From contig CAZVIK010000056.1 of assembly GCA_964627045.1 (NCBI GenBank), forward strand, positions 1-20,610: a stretch of DNA of 20,610 bases. Direction: 5' to 3'. The notes beneath the pieces are model-generated. The model was not told the origin of the DNA. It saw only the letters and a list, made by a program, of their open reading frames with translations, and did no database searches. The position numbers and the translations under genes were made by a program. The stretch comes from CAZVIK01 sp964627045 (GTDB taxonomy: Bacteria; Acidobacteriota; Terriglobia; Bryobacterales; Bryobacteraceae). Of the stretch, positions 1 to 8,274 are shown piece after piece (position 1 is the stretch's first letter; every line of letters begins with the position of its first letter).

Positions 1-1313
1 CCGGTCCACTCCTCCACCATCGCCCCGTCGGCGCCTTCCACCATCACGCGCGCCAGCAGTTCGGTCCCGGAGTAGCGCACCAGCACGCGGCCGTTTTCGC
101 CGAACGCCGCCTCCGCCGCGCGGATCTCGGCGGCCGCTTCGGGAATCTCCTCGAACGCGCGCTTCTGGCGCACGCGGATGTTCACCAGCTTCTGCGGGTA
201 CCGCTTCAGGTCGCCGGTCAACTCGTCCAGCCCCTGGCCGCTGGCCAGCATCGCCTCCAGGACGCGCAGCGTCGTCAGCAGTCCGTCGCCCGTCGTCGCG
301 TACTCGTGGAAGATGATGTGTCCGGACTGCTCGCCTCCCAGCGCCGCGCCGATTCGCACCATCTCTTCGAGCACGTACTTGTCGCCCACAGCCGTCCTCG
401 GCATGTCGATTCCCAGCCGCCCCAGCGCCCGCTCCAACCCCAGGTTCGACATCACCGTAGAGACAACTGCCGGCCTTCCATCCGGCCCCGGCAGTTTCCC
501 GCGTTCCAGCAGATGGCGTCCCGCCGCCAGCAGCACGCCGTCGCCGTCGATCACCGCGCCCGTGCGGGAAACGAAGATCGCCCGGTCGGCGTCGCCGTCC
601 AGCGCCACGCCAAGGTCCGCCCCGGCTTCGGGAACCGCCTTGGCCAGCGCCTCCACGTGCAGCGCCCCGCAATTCAAGTTGATGTTCCTTCCATCGGGCG
701 AACAGTGGATCGTCTCTACCCGCGCGCCCAGGTTCTTCAGCAGCGCCGGCGCCAGGTACGTGGCGGCCCCGTTGGCGCAATCCACCATGATCCGCATCCC
801 CGCCAGCGAGTGCGGAAAGGTGGACGCCAGGAATTCCAGGTACTCCCGGTCGAGTCCCGGATCTTCTTCAATCACCGCCGTCTCCGGCCGGATCTCGCCC
901 GCCATCAATTCGAAGATTCCGCTTTCGATCCGGTGTTCCTCGTCGTCGGGCAACTTGTAGCCGGAATGCCCGAAGACCTTGATCCCGTTGTCCCGGTATG
1001 GGTTGTGGGACGCCGAGATCATCACCCCCGCCACGAACGGACCTGTGCGCGTCAGGTGGGCCACCCCCGGCGTGCTGATCAGCCCGGCCGACCGCGTCCG
1101 CACCCCCTGGCTGGCCAACCCTCCGGCCACGTGCGCGGCAATCCAGCCGCACGACTCCCGGGTGTCCATTCCCAGGAGAACTTGCGGCTCCTCTGCGCTC
1201 TGCTTCGCGAACCGGCCCAGCGCCACGCCCGCGGCGTATACCGTGCGCTCGTCCAGCGGGTATTCTCCCGCCACGCCCCGGATCCCGTCGGTTCCAAATA
1301 GCTGCTTACCCAC
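1..1313 (-). CDS. glmM: Phosphoglucosamine mutase GlmM (3' end cut by window edge)
   Basis: Interconverts glucosamine-6-phosphate and glucosamine-1-phosphate in the cytoplasm, the step feeding UDP-GlcNAc, peptidoglycan and lipopolysaccharide synthesis. The translation begins VGKQLFGTDGIRG. It carries the phospho-serine loop ISASHNP (Ser at residue 102), the metal-binding loop DGDADR near residue 240, the sugar-binding GEQSGH near residue 330 and the phosphate-binding RYSGTE near residue 420. About 437 residues are present; the family is usually about 445-450, so only the last few are missing at the left edge. I read the frame through without a frameshift. The GTG start at 1313 is chosen because GGAG lies 8 nt upstream and the FGTDGIRG start of the family follows directly. 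The start overlaps the end of the CdaR-like gene by 8 bp, suggesting translational coupling. In other bacteria GlmM binds and inhibits CdaA, which fits this neighbourhood. Confidence 0.97.
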   Translation of the reverse strand, partial: MGKQLFGTDGIRGVAGEYPLDERTVYAAGVALGRFAKQSAEEPQVLLGMDTRESCGWIAAHVAGGLASQGVRTRSAGLISTPGVAHLTRTGPFVAGVMISASHNPYRDNGIKVFGHSGYKLPDDEEHRIESGIFELMAGEIRPETAVIEEDPGLDREYLEFLASTFPHSLAGMRIMVDCANGAATYLAPALLKNLGARVETIHCSPDGRNINLNCGALHVEALAKAVPEAGADLGVALDGDADRAIFVSRTGAVIDGDGVLLAAGRHLLERGKLPGPDGRPAVVSTVMSNLGLERALGRLGIDMPRTAVGDKYVLEEMVRIGAALGGEQSGHIIFHEYATTGDGLLTTLRVLEAMLASGQGLDELTGDLKRYPQKLVNIRVRQKRAFEEIPEAAAEIRAAEAAFGENGRVLVRYSGTELLARVMVEGADGAMVEEWT

Positions 1314-1449
1314 CCAGGATGCTCCGAATCTTGGCGGGCAAAGTGCCGACGAAGAAATCCGGCGATCCTACGACGATGAACCACAGCGCGACGGCCAGCG
1401 CCACCGAAAGCAGCTTCCACCAGATGTTGTGCAGCAGCAGTCCCCTCAT
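1306..1449 (-). CDS. Miniature CdaR/YbbR-like membrane protein (47 aa, anchor only)
   Basis: A 47-residue ORF starting MRGLLLHNIWWKLLSVALAV and ending IRSILGG. It has a short N-terminal tail, a Trp-Trp-Lys-Leu-Leu-Ser motif, one transmembrane helix (about residues 12-28) and about 19 residues after the helix. The N-terminal pattern (Asn-x-x-x-Lys-Leu-Leu-Ser-hydrophobic-Leu-Trp) is that of the anchor of CdaR (YbbR), the regulator normally encoded between cdaA and glmM. Full CdaR proteins go on with several extracellular YbbR repeats; here none is present. Its ATG overlaps the cdaA stop (ATGA, 1446-1449) and its stop overlaps the glmM GTG, so there is no space for more coding sequence. The assignment rests on position plus the N-terminal pattern. 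It could be a reduced functional regulator of CdaA or a degraded remnant; the intact overlapping frame favours function. Confidence 0.75.
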   Translation of the reverse strand: MRGLLLHNIWWKLLSVALAVALWFIVVGSPDFFVGTLPAKIRSILGG

Positions 1450-2309
1450 GGCCGCCCTGCTCTCCCGCCGTAGCTGTTTCCCGCCCCCGCCGCGTCGCTT
1501 TCCACCGGGCCCTCCAGCAACACCGCGCTGGAGGCGCGCCGCCCGAAGTGCTGCGCCATGATCTCGTCCACGCGTTGCAGCGACACGTCGTGCTCGATCT
1601 CTCCGGAAGACGCGACCGACATGGCCCCCGTTTGCTCGCTCACCACAATCGCCAGCGAATCGGTCTCTTCGGTAATGCCCACCGCCGCGCGGTGCCGCGT
1701 TCCGAACGAGCGCGCCAGCCCGGTGTTCATGCTCAGCGGCAGGAAGCAGGCCGCTGCGGCGATTTTGTCGTCCTGTACGATCACCGCCCCGTCGTGCAGC
1801 TCCCCGCCGGGTTTAAAGATAGCCAGGAGCAGGTCCCGCGACAGGTGCGCATCCAGGCGCACCCCGCTTTCCACGAACGTCCGCAGGCCGGTATCCCGCT
1901 CCAGCACGATCAGCGCTCCAATCTTCTGCTGGTGCAGCTTCCGGACCGCCAGCAGGATCTCGTCGGCCGCCTCCAGCCGTTGCAGCCGCCCGCCGAAGCC
2001 CAGCCACCGCCGCCACCCGATCTGCATCAGCGCGCGCCGGATCTCGGACTGAAAGATCACGATCAGCGCCAGCGGCGTATACGGCAACAGTAACGACAGG
2101 ATCGACCGCAGCAGTTGCAGGTCCGCCAGCACCGCCACCAGATACACGGCCACCAGGATGGTGACGCCGTACAACAGTTGCGCCGCGCGCCGCCCCCGCA
2201 CCAGAAGGAAGAACTGGTAGATCAGAAAGGCCACCAGCGCGATGTCCAGCAGCGCTGTCGGCGACCAGATCGGCGTTTTCAGACCGGCTTGTAGAAGGAG
2301 AAGCGCCAT
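1446..2309 (-). CDS. cdaA: Diadenylate cyclase CdaA (c-di-AMP synthase)
   Basis: Makes cyclic di-AMP from two ATP at the inner face of the membrane; c-di-AMP controls osmolyte and potassium homeostasis and cell-wall stress responses. The 287-residue protein has three predicted N-terminal membrane helices (about residues 19-36, 44-62 and 66-88). The DAC domain follows, with the catalytic Asp-Gly-Ala at residues 173-175 (LHDGAVIV) and the ATP-binding RHRAA at 205-209, then a conserved SEQTG. Both signature motifs are intact, so it should be active. Length is typical (about 270-285), with a slightly longer Gly/Ala-rich C-terminal tail. The stop overlaps the start of the CdaR-like gene as ATGA. 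The ATG at 2309 has no clear Shine-Dalgarno, and a promoter-like element lies only 5 bp upstream. The cdaA-cdaR-glmM order matches the conserved operon known from Firmicutes. Confidence 0.96.
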   Translation of the reverse strand: MALLLLQAGLKTPIWSPTALLDIALVAFLIYQFFLLVRGRRAAQLLYGVTILVAVYLVAVLADLQLLRSILSLLLPYTPLALIVIFQSEIRRALMQIGWRRWLGFGGRLQRLEAADEILLAVRKLHQQKIGALIVLERDTGLRTFVESGVRLDAHLSRDLLLAIFKPGGELHDGAVIVQDDKIAAAACFLPLSMNTGLARSFGTRHRAAVGITEETDSLAIVVSEQTGAMSVASSGEIEHDVSLQRVDEIMAQHFGRRASSAVLLEGPVESDAAGAGNSYGGRAGRP

Positions 2310-2314
2310 CCGAA

Positions 2315-2342
2315 CCTATATCTTATCTTCAATTCGAGTCAA
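2315..2342 (-). promoter_or_regulatory. Candidate promoter of the cdaA operon
   Basis: On the minus strand TTGACT (2337-2342) is followed after 16 bp by TATAGG (2315-2320). The -10 box ends 5 bp before the cdaA ATG, so transcription would start at or next to the A of the start codon, giving a leaderless or nearly leaderless mRNA. This fits the lack of a Shine-Dalgarno there. It is a sequence-only prediction with an imperfect -10. Confidence 0.4.
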
Positions 2343-2524
2343 TTCTCCAGAGATTCTTACGGCCGCCGGCCCGGGCGGATCCCGCGCCGGAACAGGAAGT
2401 GTGAGATATCGCGGCTAAGAGTGTAAAGGGTCTGTTAAGCTTCGCCCCGGAAGCCTTTGCGGCGGACTTGGCGGGAAACCTCGTTGCCGCGCACGACGCC
2501 TCTCAGTCAGGTCTACGAAGAACC

Positions 2525-2529
2525 GGGAG
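2525..2529 (+). promoter_or_regulatory. Ribosome binding site deciding the receptor start
   Basis: GGGAG lies 8 nt before the ATG at 2538. That ATG opens a proper signal peptide, whereas the longest possible frame begins at a TTG (2457) without a matching site. This favours 2538 as the start. Confidence 0.6.
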
Positions 2530-2537
2530 TGCACGTG

Positions 2538-5500
2538 ATGGCTGGAAAGCGACGGTTGGCGGTCTTCTCAAGCGCGGCTTTGCTCTGTATCGTGGTGGCG
2601 GGGCTGGTGGCGGCGCCGCACCGCGGGGTGGTGAAGTCCGGGGATCACACGGTTCCCGGGGCGACGGTGACCGCCACGCAGGGCGGCAAGAAACTGGTCA
2701 CCACCACCGGCGACGACGGTGCCTACTCGCTGCCGGACCTGCCCGAGGGCGTCTGGACTCTGCAAGTCGACATGCTCGGCTTCGAAACCGCCACGCGCGA
2801 AGTGCAGGCCGACCCCGGCGCTCCTCCGTCCGAGTGGAACCTGCGGCTTCTTTCCGAGCAGGAGTTGCTCGCGAAGGTCGCGCCCGCCAGGCGCGGCGCG
2901 GCTCGGGCCGGGTCGTTTGCCGGGATGCGGGGGGCACCCGGGCGGGGTGGTGCGGCCGCCGCTCCGCAAGGCCCCGCTGAGGGTCCCGACGCGCGGCGGG
3001 CCGGCCAGGCCTCCAACCAGGCGGCGCGCGGCGCACGCGCCGGGCAGCAACAATCCGGTCTCACCTTCCAGCAGGTCGGCGTGAATCAGTCGTCCGAACT
3101 CGCCGTCTTCGCGCAGGAGGGGACGATCTCGACGGAAATGAACGCCGAGCTCGCCCCCAGCGCCAACCAGTCCTTCGTGCTTCAAGGCAGCATGAGCAGC
3201 GCGATGGGACTTCCCGGCGAGGGCGACTGGGGCATGTTCGGACGCGGCCCCGGAGGACCGGGCGGCCTTGGTGGACCCGAGATGATGGCCATGGCCGGCC
3301 GCGGAATGGGCGGAATGCCCGGAATGGAAGGGCCCGCGGGCGATGAGGGCTCAGCCGCCGGCCTTCAGGCCGCGGGGCCGGCCGCTCGCGGTGGCGCTCC
3401 CGGCGGCGGTGGTGCTCCCGGCGGCGGCCCGGGTGGCGGCATGATGGGTGGACCCGGCGGCGGCGGACCCATGATGGGCGGCCGGGGCGGGGGCGGCATG
3501 CCCGGGGGCGGCCGCGGAGGCGCCGGGCGTGGCGGCGCCCCTCCCTGGATGGGCCGCGACAACGCGCTGGCCTTCGGCAACAACCGCCGCAACCCGCGCA
3601 TGATGTACAACGGCAACCTCCAGATCAATGAGGCCAACTCGCTGCTGAATGCGCAGTCCTACTCGTTGAGCGGCCAGAACATCCCCAAGCCTTACTCCAA
3701 CAACACCAACATCAACGCCTCCTTCGGCGGACCTCTCAAGATCCCCGGGTTGCTCAGCGGCAACCGCGGCCAGTTCACCGTCAGCGCCGGCATCGGCCGC
3801 AATCGCAACGGCCAGCAGGGCACTTTGACCACCATGCCCTCGGCCCTGGAGCGCACGGGCGACTTCTCCCAGTCGGTTGGCTCCTCCGGCGCGGCGGCCC
3901 TGGTCTACGACCCCACCACCGGCGCGCCCTTCCCAGGCAACGTGATTCCGTCCTCGCGAATCAGTTCCATCGCATCGGGCTTGCTCGCCTACTACCCGTT
4001 GCCGAATCTGCCGGGGCAGACGCGTAACTTCCAGCTTCCTACCACGCGGTTCGCCGACACCAATAGCCTGAATGTGCGGCTCAATCAGACGCTGACCACG
4101 AAAAACCGCCTGTCCGGAGGGTTTTCCTACTCGGGCAACAGCAGCACCAATCCAAGTATCTTCGGTTTCACGAGCACCGGCAGCGGACGCGGACTTAACG
4201 CCAACGTGTCCTATTCGCATAACTTCACCAGCCGGCGCATTCTGACCGTCAACTACACCTTCAGCCGCAACCGGAACCTGACCTCGCCCTACTTCGCTTA
4301 CCTAGACGACGTCGCCGCCCGGCTCGGCATTCAGGGCGTCTCCACCGATCCGCTCAATTGGGGGCCGCCCAGCCTCAACTTCACCAACTTCGCCGGCCTT
4401 TCGGACACCGCCGCGTCCCTGAACCGCACGCAGACCAGTTCGCTCGGCTCCAGCATGATGTGGGTCCAGGGCACGCACAACGTTTCCTTCGGCGGCGGTT
4501 TCGCGCGCCAGCAGAACAACCGCAACTCCGATCCCAACGGCCGCGGTTCGTTCACCTTCAACGGCTACGCCACCAGCCTGATCTCGGCCGGGGCGGCCGT
4601 TGCCGGGACCGGTTTCGACCTGGCCGACTTCCTGCTCGGCACGCCCGACGCCGCCACCGTCCGCTATGGCGCCAGTTCGCTCTACTTCCGAGGCTCGCAA
4701 ATCAACGCCTTCGTTCAAGACGATTGGCGCGTAAGCCCGACCTTCTCGGTCAACTTCGGCCTACGCTGGGACTACCAGACGCCTGTCATCGAACGCTACA
4801 ACCGCATCGTGAACCTGGCCGTCGGGCCTTACTTCACATCGATCGCCGCGGTTCTGCCGGGCCAGACCGACCCCTACACGGGCCTGGCCACGCCCTCAGC
4901 GCTGATGAACCCCGACCGGAACAACATCTCCCCGCGCCTCGGTGTCGCCTGGCGGCCCAGTTCCAAACGCTCGACCATCCTTCGCGCCGGCTACGGACTC
5001 TACTACAACACCTCGGTTTACTCCAACGTGGCCTCGCAAATGGCGCAGCAGCCGCCCCTGGCCACGGCTTACAGCCTGAACATCCAGAACAGCCCGATGC
5101 TTTCCATGGCCGACGCCTTCACCAACCCGGCCAACACGCGCACCAGCACGCTCACCTCGAACACCTTCGCCGTCGATCCGAATTTCAAGATCGGCTACAC
5201 CCAGCAGTGGAGCCTCAGTGTGCAGCAGAACCTCCCCCACTCCTTTATGACCTCCCTGAGTTACCAGGGCTCCAAGGGGACCAATCTCAGCCGGCAGTTT
5301 CAGCCGTGGGTTACCGCGCCCAACGCCGAGGCATCCGGCTATCCGACCGGTTACACCTATCAGACCTACGGCGGTAACTCGATTTATCACGGCGCATCGG
5401 TCCAACTGATGCGGCGCTTCCGTGCGGGGCTGAGCGCCGGGGCCACGTATACGTTCTCCAAGTCCATCGACGACGGCGGCGCGGCGGGTGGGGCCAACCA

Positions 5501-6083
5501 GGCGCAGAACTGGCTCGACTTCCGCTCCGAACGCGGCCTGTCCAGCTTCGACCAGCGTCACGCGGTCAACGTCAACTTCTCCTACAGCACCGGCCAGGGC
5601 CGCATGGGGGCCGGCCTGGTGAGCGGCTGGAAGGGAGTGCTGCTCAAGGACTGGACCCTCATGAGCCAGATCCAGATCAACAACAGCAACCCCATGACGG
5701 CCACCACTGGCGGCAACCAGGTGTCCTCGGGCGCGGTCTCGCAGACCCTTCGGGCCGACGCCACCGGCGTTCCGCTCAAACCGGCCCCCGAGGGCAAACT
5801 CTTCAACCCGGACGCCTTCGCCGTGCCCGCCGCAGGCCTGTGGGGCAACGCCGGGCGCAACACCATCCCCGGTCCCATGCTGGTCAGCCTGAACGCCTCG
5901 GCGGGCCGCGTCTTCCGCCTCGGCGAGCGGCGCAGCCTGGATCTCCAACTGCGCGCCAACAACGCGCTGAACACCGTCGTCATCAACCGCTGGAACACGC
6001 AGCTTAACAGCAACACCTTCGGCGAGCCCACCGCGGTCAGCGCCATGCGCAGCGTTACCAGCAGCCTCCGGTTCCGGTTTTAG
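2538..6083 (+). CDS. Oar-like TonB-dependent-receptor-family outer membrane protein with Gly/Met-rich insert
   Basis: A large (1181-residue) outer-membrane beta-barrel protein of the carboxypeptidase-regulatory-domain/TonB-receptor type abundant in Acidobacteria; substrate unknown. From the chosen ATG there is a signal peptide (KRR, hydrophobic core, cut near LVAAP). A carboxypeptidase-regulatory-like beta domain follows at about residues 27-110 (key stretch VPGATVTATQGG, later DDGAYSLPDLPEG). Next come an Ala/Gly/Arg-rich stretch and, at about 233-341, a Gly/Met/Pro-rich segment with repeated MMGG and GGGG. The barrel-like part from about residue 365 has many alternating aromatic strands, DPTTGAPFPGNVIPSSRI, FVQDDWRVSP and a terminal LRFRF that ends in Phe as outer-membrane barrels do. 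I could not recognise a normal plug domain between the regulatory domain and the barrel, so TonB dependence is inferred from the family. The next gene starts 2 bp after the stop, so the two are probably co-translated. An upstream TTG at 2457 would add 27 residues and spoil the signal peptide. Confidence 0.85.
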   Translation: MAGKRRLAVFSSAALLCIVVAGLVAAPHRGVVKSGDHTVPGATVTATQGGKKLVTTTGDDGAYSLPDLPEGVWTLQVDMLGFETATREVQADPGAPPSEWNLRLLSEQELLAKVAPARRGAARAGSFAGMRGAPGRGGAAAAPQGPAEGPDARRAGQASNQAARGARAGQQQSGLTFQQVGVNQSSELAVFAQEGTISTEMNAELAPSANQSFVLQGSMSSAMGLPGEGDWGMFGRGPGGPGGLGGPEMMAMAGRGMGGMPGMEGPAGDEGSAAGLQAAGPAARGGAPGGGGAPGGGPGGGMMGGPGGGGPMMGGRGGGGMPGGGRGGAGRGGAPPWMGRDNALAFGNNRRNPRMMYNGNLQINEANSLLNAQSYSLSGQNIPKPYSNNTNINASFGGPLKIPGLLSGNRGQFTVSAGIGRNRNGQQGTLTTMPSALERTGDFSQSVGSSGAAALVYDPTTGAPFPGNVIPSSRISSIASGLLAYYPLPNLPGQTRNFQLPTTRFADTNSLNVRLNQTLTTKNRLSGGFSYSGNSSTNPSIFGFTSTGSGRGLNANVSYSHNFTSRRILTVNYTFSRNRNLTSPYFAYLDDVAARLGIQGVSTDPLNWGPPSLNFTNFAGLSDTAASLNRTQTSSLGSSMMWVQGTHNVSFGGGFARQQNNRNSDPNGRGSFTFNGYATSLISAGAAVAGTGFDLADFLLGTPDAATVRYGASSLYFRGSQINAFVQDDWRVSPTFSVNFGLRWDYQTPVIERYNRIVNLAVGPYFTSIAAVLPGQTDPYTGLATPSALMNPDRNNISPRLGVAWRPSSKRSTILRAGYGLYYNTSVYSNVASQMAQQPPLATAYSLNIQNSPMLSMADAFTNPANTRTSTLTSNTFAVDPNFKIGYTQQWSLSVQQNLPHSFMTSLSYQGSKGTNLSRQFQPWVTAPNAEASGYPTGYTYQTYGGNSIYHGASVQLMRRFRAGLSAGATYTFSKSIDDGGAAGGANQAQNWLDFRSERGLSSFDQRHAVNVNFSYSTGQGRMGAGLVSGWKGVLLKDWTLMSQIQINNSNPMTATTGGNQVSSGAVSQTLRADATGVPLKPAPEGKLFNPDAFAVPAAGLWGNAGRNTIPGPMLVSLNASAGRVFRLGERRSLDLQLRANNALNTVVINRWNTQLNSNTFGEPTAVSAMRSVTSSLRFRF

Positions 6084-6085
6084 CC

Positions 6086-8263
6086 ATGAAAAAGCTCCGA
6101 TCCGCAGTCGCCCTTTCCGTTGCCTGGATTCTCGCCGCGGGCGCGCAGCAGCCCGCGCCGCAGAGCCAGAACGCGCCCCTGAGCCGGCCGGTCTACAAGT
6201 TTGAAACTACCACTCAGTTGGTCGTGGTCAACGTCTCGGCCAAGGATCGCGACGGCAAGCCCATCGAGGACCTCAAGGCGTCCGACTTTACCGTCACTGA
6301 AGACGGCAAGCCACAGGAAATCAAGGTCTTCGAATACCAGCGGCTGGAAGAAGTCCCGCTCCCGGCGCGGCCCGCCACCTTTGCCACCCGGCCGGAGGAG
6401 GCCGCTGTTGCGCCCGCCGCGTTTGCCGCGCCCGCCGCCGCGCCCGCCGTGCGCTCGGTCATCGCGCCCGCCGAGGCCGGGGAGATCAAGTACCGCGACA
6501 GCCGACTCCTTGTGCTCTACTTCGACTTCCAGGGCATGCCCACCGACGACCAGATCCGCGCCCAGACCGGAGCGTTGAAGTTCCTCAATACCCAAATGAC
6601 CTCGGCCGACCGCGTCGCCATCATGAGCTACACGGGCGATCTTAAGGTTCTGCACGACTTCACCAGCGACCGCGACGCGCTCGTCACCGTCGTCAAGAGC
6701 CTGGTCGTCGGCGAGGCCAGCGAGATGGCCAACACTGTGAGCGACGAGAGCGCCGAGGACACCGGCGCGGCCTACACCGCCGACGACTCCGAGTTCAACA
6801 TCTTCAATACGGACCGCCAGCTCACCGCCCTCGGCAACGCCGTCAAGATGCTCTCCAGCCTTCCCGAAAAGAAGGCGCTCGTCTACTTCGCCAGCGGCGT
6901 CTCGCGCAACGGCATCGACAACGACGCGCAGTTGCGCGCCACCATCAACGCCGCGATCCGCAGCAACGTGGTTCTGTATCCTGCCGACGCCCGTGGCCTG
7001 GTGGCCACCGCGCCGGCCGGCAACGCTTCGCGCGGCTCGGGCGGCGGCGAGGGCAACCGCGGCAACTTCTCCGGCGGCGCCGGACGCGCCATGGCCAGCG
7101 GTCTCCAGGGCTCGCAGGACACCCTCTATGCGCTGGCGGCCGATACCGGCGGAAAGGTTTTTCTCGATAACAACGACCTCTCGATGGGCGTCGTGCAAGC
7201 CCAACGCGACATCGCCAGTTACTACATCCTCGGCTACTACAGCCCCAACACTTCGCAGGATGGCAAGTACCGCCGCATCAAAGTGCAGATCAACGGCAAG
7301 CTCAATGCCAAGCTCGACTACCGCACCGGCTACTTCGCCTCGAAGACCTTCAAACAGTTCAACTCCTCGGACCGCGAACGCCAACTGGAAGAGGCGCTGC
7401 TGCTCGGCGATCCTGTCACCGACCTGACCCTCGCCCTGGAAACCGACTACTTCCGGATGGGGCCCGACCGCTACTACGTGCCCCTGACCATCAAAATGCC
7501 CGGCTCGGACCTGGAGTTGGCCAAGCGCGGCGGATCGGAATCGACGCGCCTGGACTTCATCGGCCAGGTCCGCGACGCCAAGGGACGCCTGGCGGCCACC
7601 GTGCGCGACTTCATCACCGTGAAGCTGAAATCGGAAACCGCCGCCGAGCTCGCCAACCGCACTGTCGCCTACGACGCCGGGTTCACCTTGCAGCCCGGTA
7701 ACTACACGCTCAAGTTCCTGACCCGCGAAAACGAAACCGGGAAGATGGGGACCTTCGAGACCAAGGTCGTCGTGCCCGACCTCACCGTGGATCGCGGCCT
7801 GCTCCCCATCAGTTCCGTCATTCTCAGCAACCAGAAGGAGAAGGTGTCCAACACGGTCGGCGACGCCCGCCCGGACCGCCGCCTGTTCCAGTTCAGCCCC
7901 CTGGTGCGCAACGGGGAGAAACTGGTTCCCAGCGTCACGCGCGTCTTTCGCAAGGACCAGGAGATGTACGTCTTCCTGGAAGCCTACGAGCCGAACGCCG
8001 ACGAGGTGCAGACGCTGGTGGCCACCCTCAGCCTGTATCGCGGCAAGGTCAAGGCGTTCGAAACCGATCCGCTGACCGTCGCCGAGGGAATGGACCCCAT
8101 GACCAAGGCCGTGCCCATCCGCTTCAGCTTCCCGCTGGAGAAGCTGGAGCCGGGCCGCTACACCTGCCAGGTGAGCGTGTTGAACCCCGCCAGCCGCCGC
8201 TTCGCCTTCTGGCGCGCGCCCGTGGTGCTGCTGCCCACGACCGCGACGCCGCAGGCGGAGTGA
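6086..8263 (+). CDS. Secreted VWFA-related protein of the Acidobacterial type
   Basis: A 725-residue exported protein matching the VWFA-related family described mainly from Acidobacteria (TIGR03436-type); biochemical role unknown. It has a signal peptide (MKKLRSAVALSVAWILAAGA), then the hallmark N-terminal block with VNVSAKDRDGKPIEDLKASD and FTVTEDGKPQEIKVFE. An Ala/Pro-rich linker at about 91-130 leads to a von Willebrand A-like fold at about 138-350 (LLVLYFDFQGM, SADRVAIMSYTGDLKVLHDF, KALVYFASGVSRNG, NVVLYPADARGL). The family DTGGK and YYILGYYSP motifs come next. The C-terminal part (about 430-725) holds beta-rich segments without a name I can give. The expected metal-site motif Asp-x-Ser-x-Ser reads Asp147-Phe-Gln-Gly-Met, so classical metal coordination looks lost. 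It starts 2 bp after the receptor stop without its own clear ribosome binding site, suggesting coupled translation and a joint role at the envelope. Confidence 0.88.
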   Translation: MKKLRSAVALSVAWILAAGAQQPAPQSQNAPLSRPVYKFETTTQLVVVNVSAKDRDGKPIEDLKASDFTVTEDGKPQEIKVFEYQRLEEVPLPARPATFATRPEEAAVAPAAFAAPAAAPAVRSVIAPAEAGEIKYRDSRLLVLYFDFQGMPTDDQIRAQTGALKFLNTQMTSADRVAIMSYTGDLKVLHDFTSDRDALVTVVKSLVVGEASEMANTVSDESAEDTGAAYTADDSEFNIFNTDRQLTALGNAVKMLSSLPEKKALVYFASGVSRNGIDNDAQLRATINAAIRSNVVLYPADARGLVATAPAGNASRGSGGGEGNRGNFSGGAGRAMASGLQGSQDTLYALAADTGGKVFLDNNDLSMGVVQAQRDIASYYILGYYSPNTSQDGKYRRIKVQINGKLNAKLDYRTGYFASKTFKQFNSSDRERQLEEALLLGDPVTDLTLALETDYFRMGPDRYYVPLTIKMPGSDLELAKRGGSESTRLDFIGQVRDAKGRLAATVRDFITVKLKSETAAELANRTVAYDAGFTLQPGNYTLKFLTRENETGKMGTFETKVVVPDLTVDRGLLPISSVILSNQKEKVSNTVGDARPDRRLFQFSPLVRNGEKLVPSVTRVFRKDQEMYVFLEAYEPNADEVQTLVATLSLYRGKVKAFETDPLTVAEGMDPMTKAVPIRFSFPLEKLEPGRYTCQVSVLNPASRRFAFWRAPVVLLPTTATPQAE

Positions 8264-8274
8264 TGCCGAAGCGC

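Noticed and set aside
306..1301. Long plus-strand frames opposite glmM and cdaA
   Set aside because: They lie entirely over clearly conserved minus-strand genes, are Arg/Pro/His-rich and match no family; typical antisense shadows in high-GC DNA.
2390..2420. GGAAC followed by CGG-type sequence before the receptor gene as an ECF promoter
   Set aside because: The spacer is 18 bp and the -10 part is poor; the sigma factor's own upstream region has no matching motif, so there is no support for a shared ECF promoter.
3400..3545. Gly-rich repeats in the receptor as a CRISPR or tandem DNA repeat
   Set aside because: The units vary in length and sequence at DNA level and stay in frame; it is a low-complexity protein segment.
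3351..7384. Long minus-strand frames opposite the receptor and VWFA genes (up to 434 codons)
   Set aside because: Low-complexity Gly/Val/Ala/Arg composition follows from the codon bias of the plus-strand genes; no domain or start-site support.
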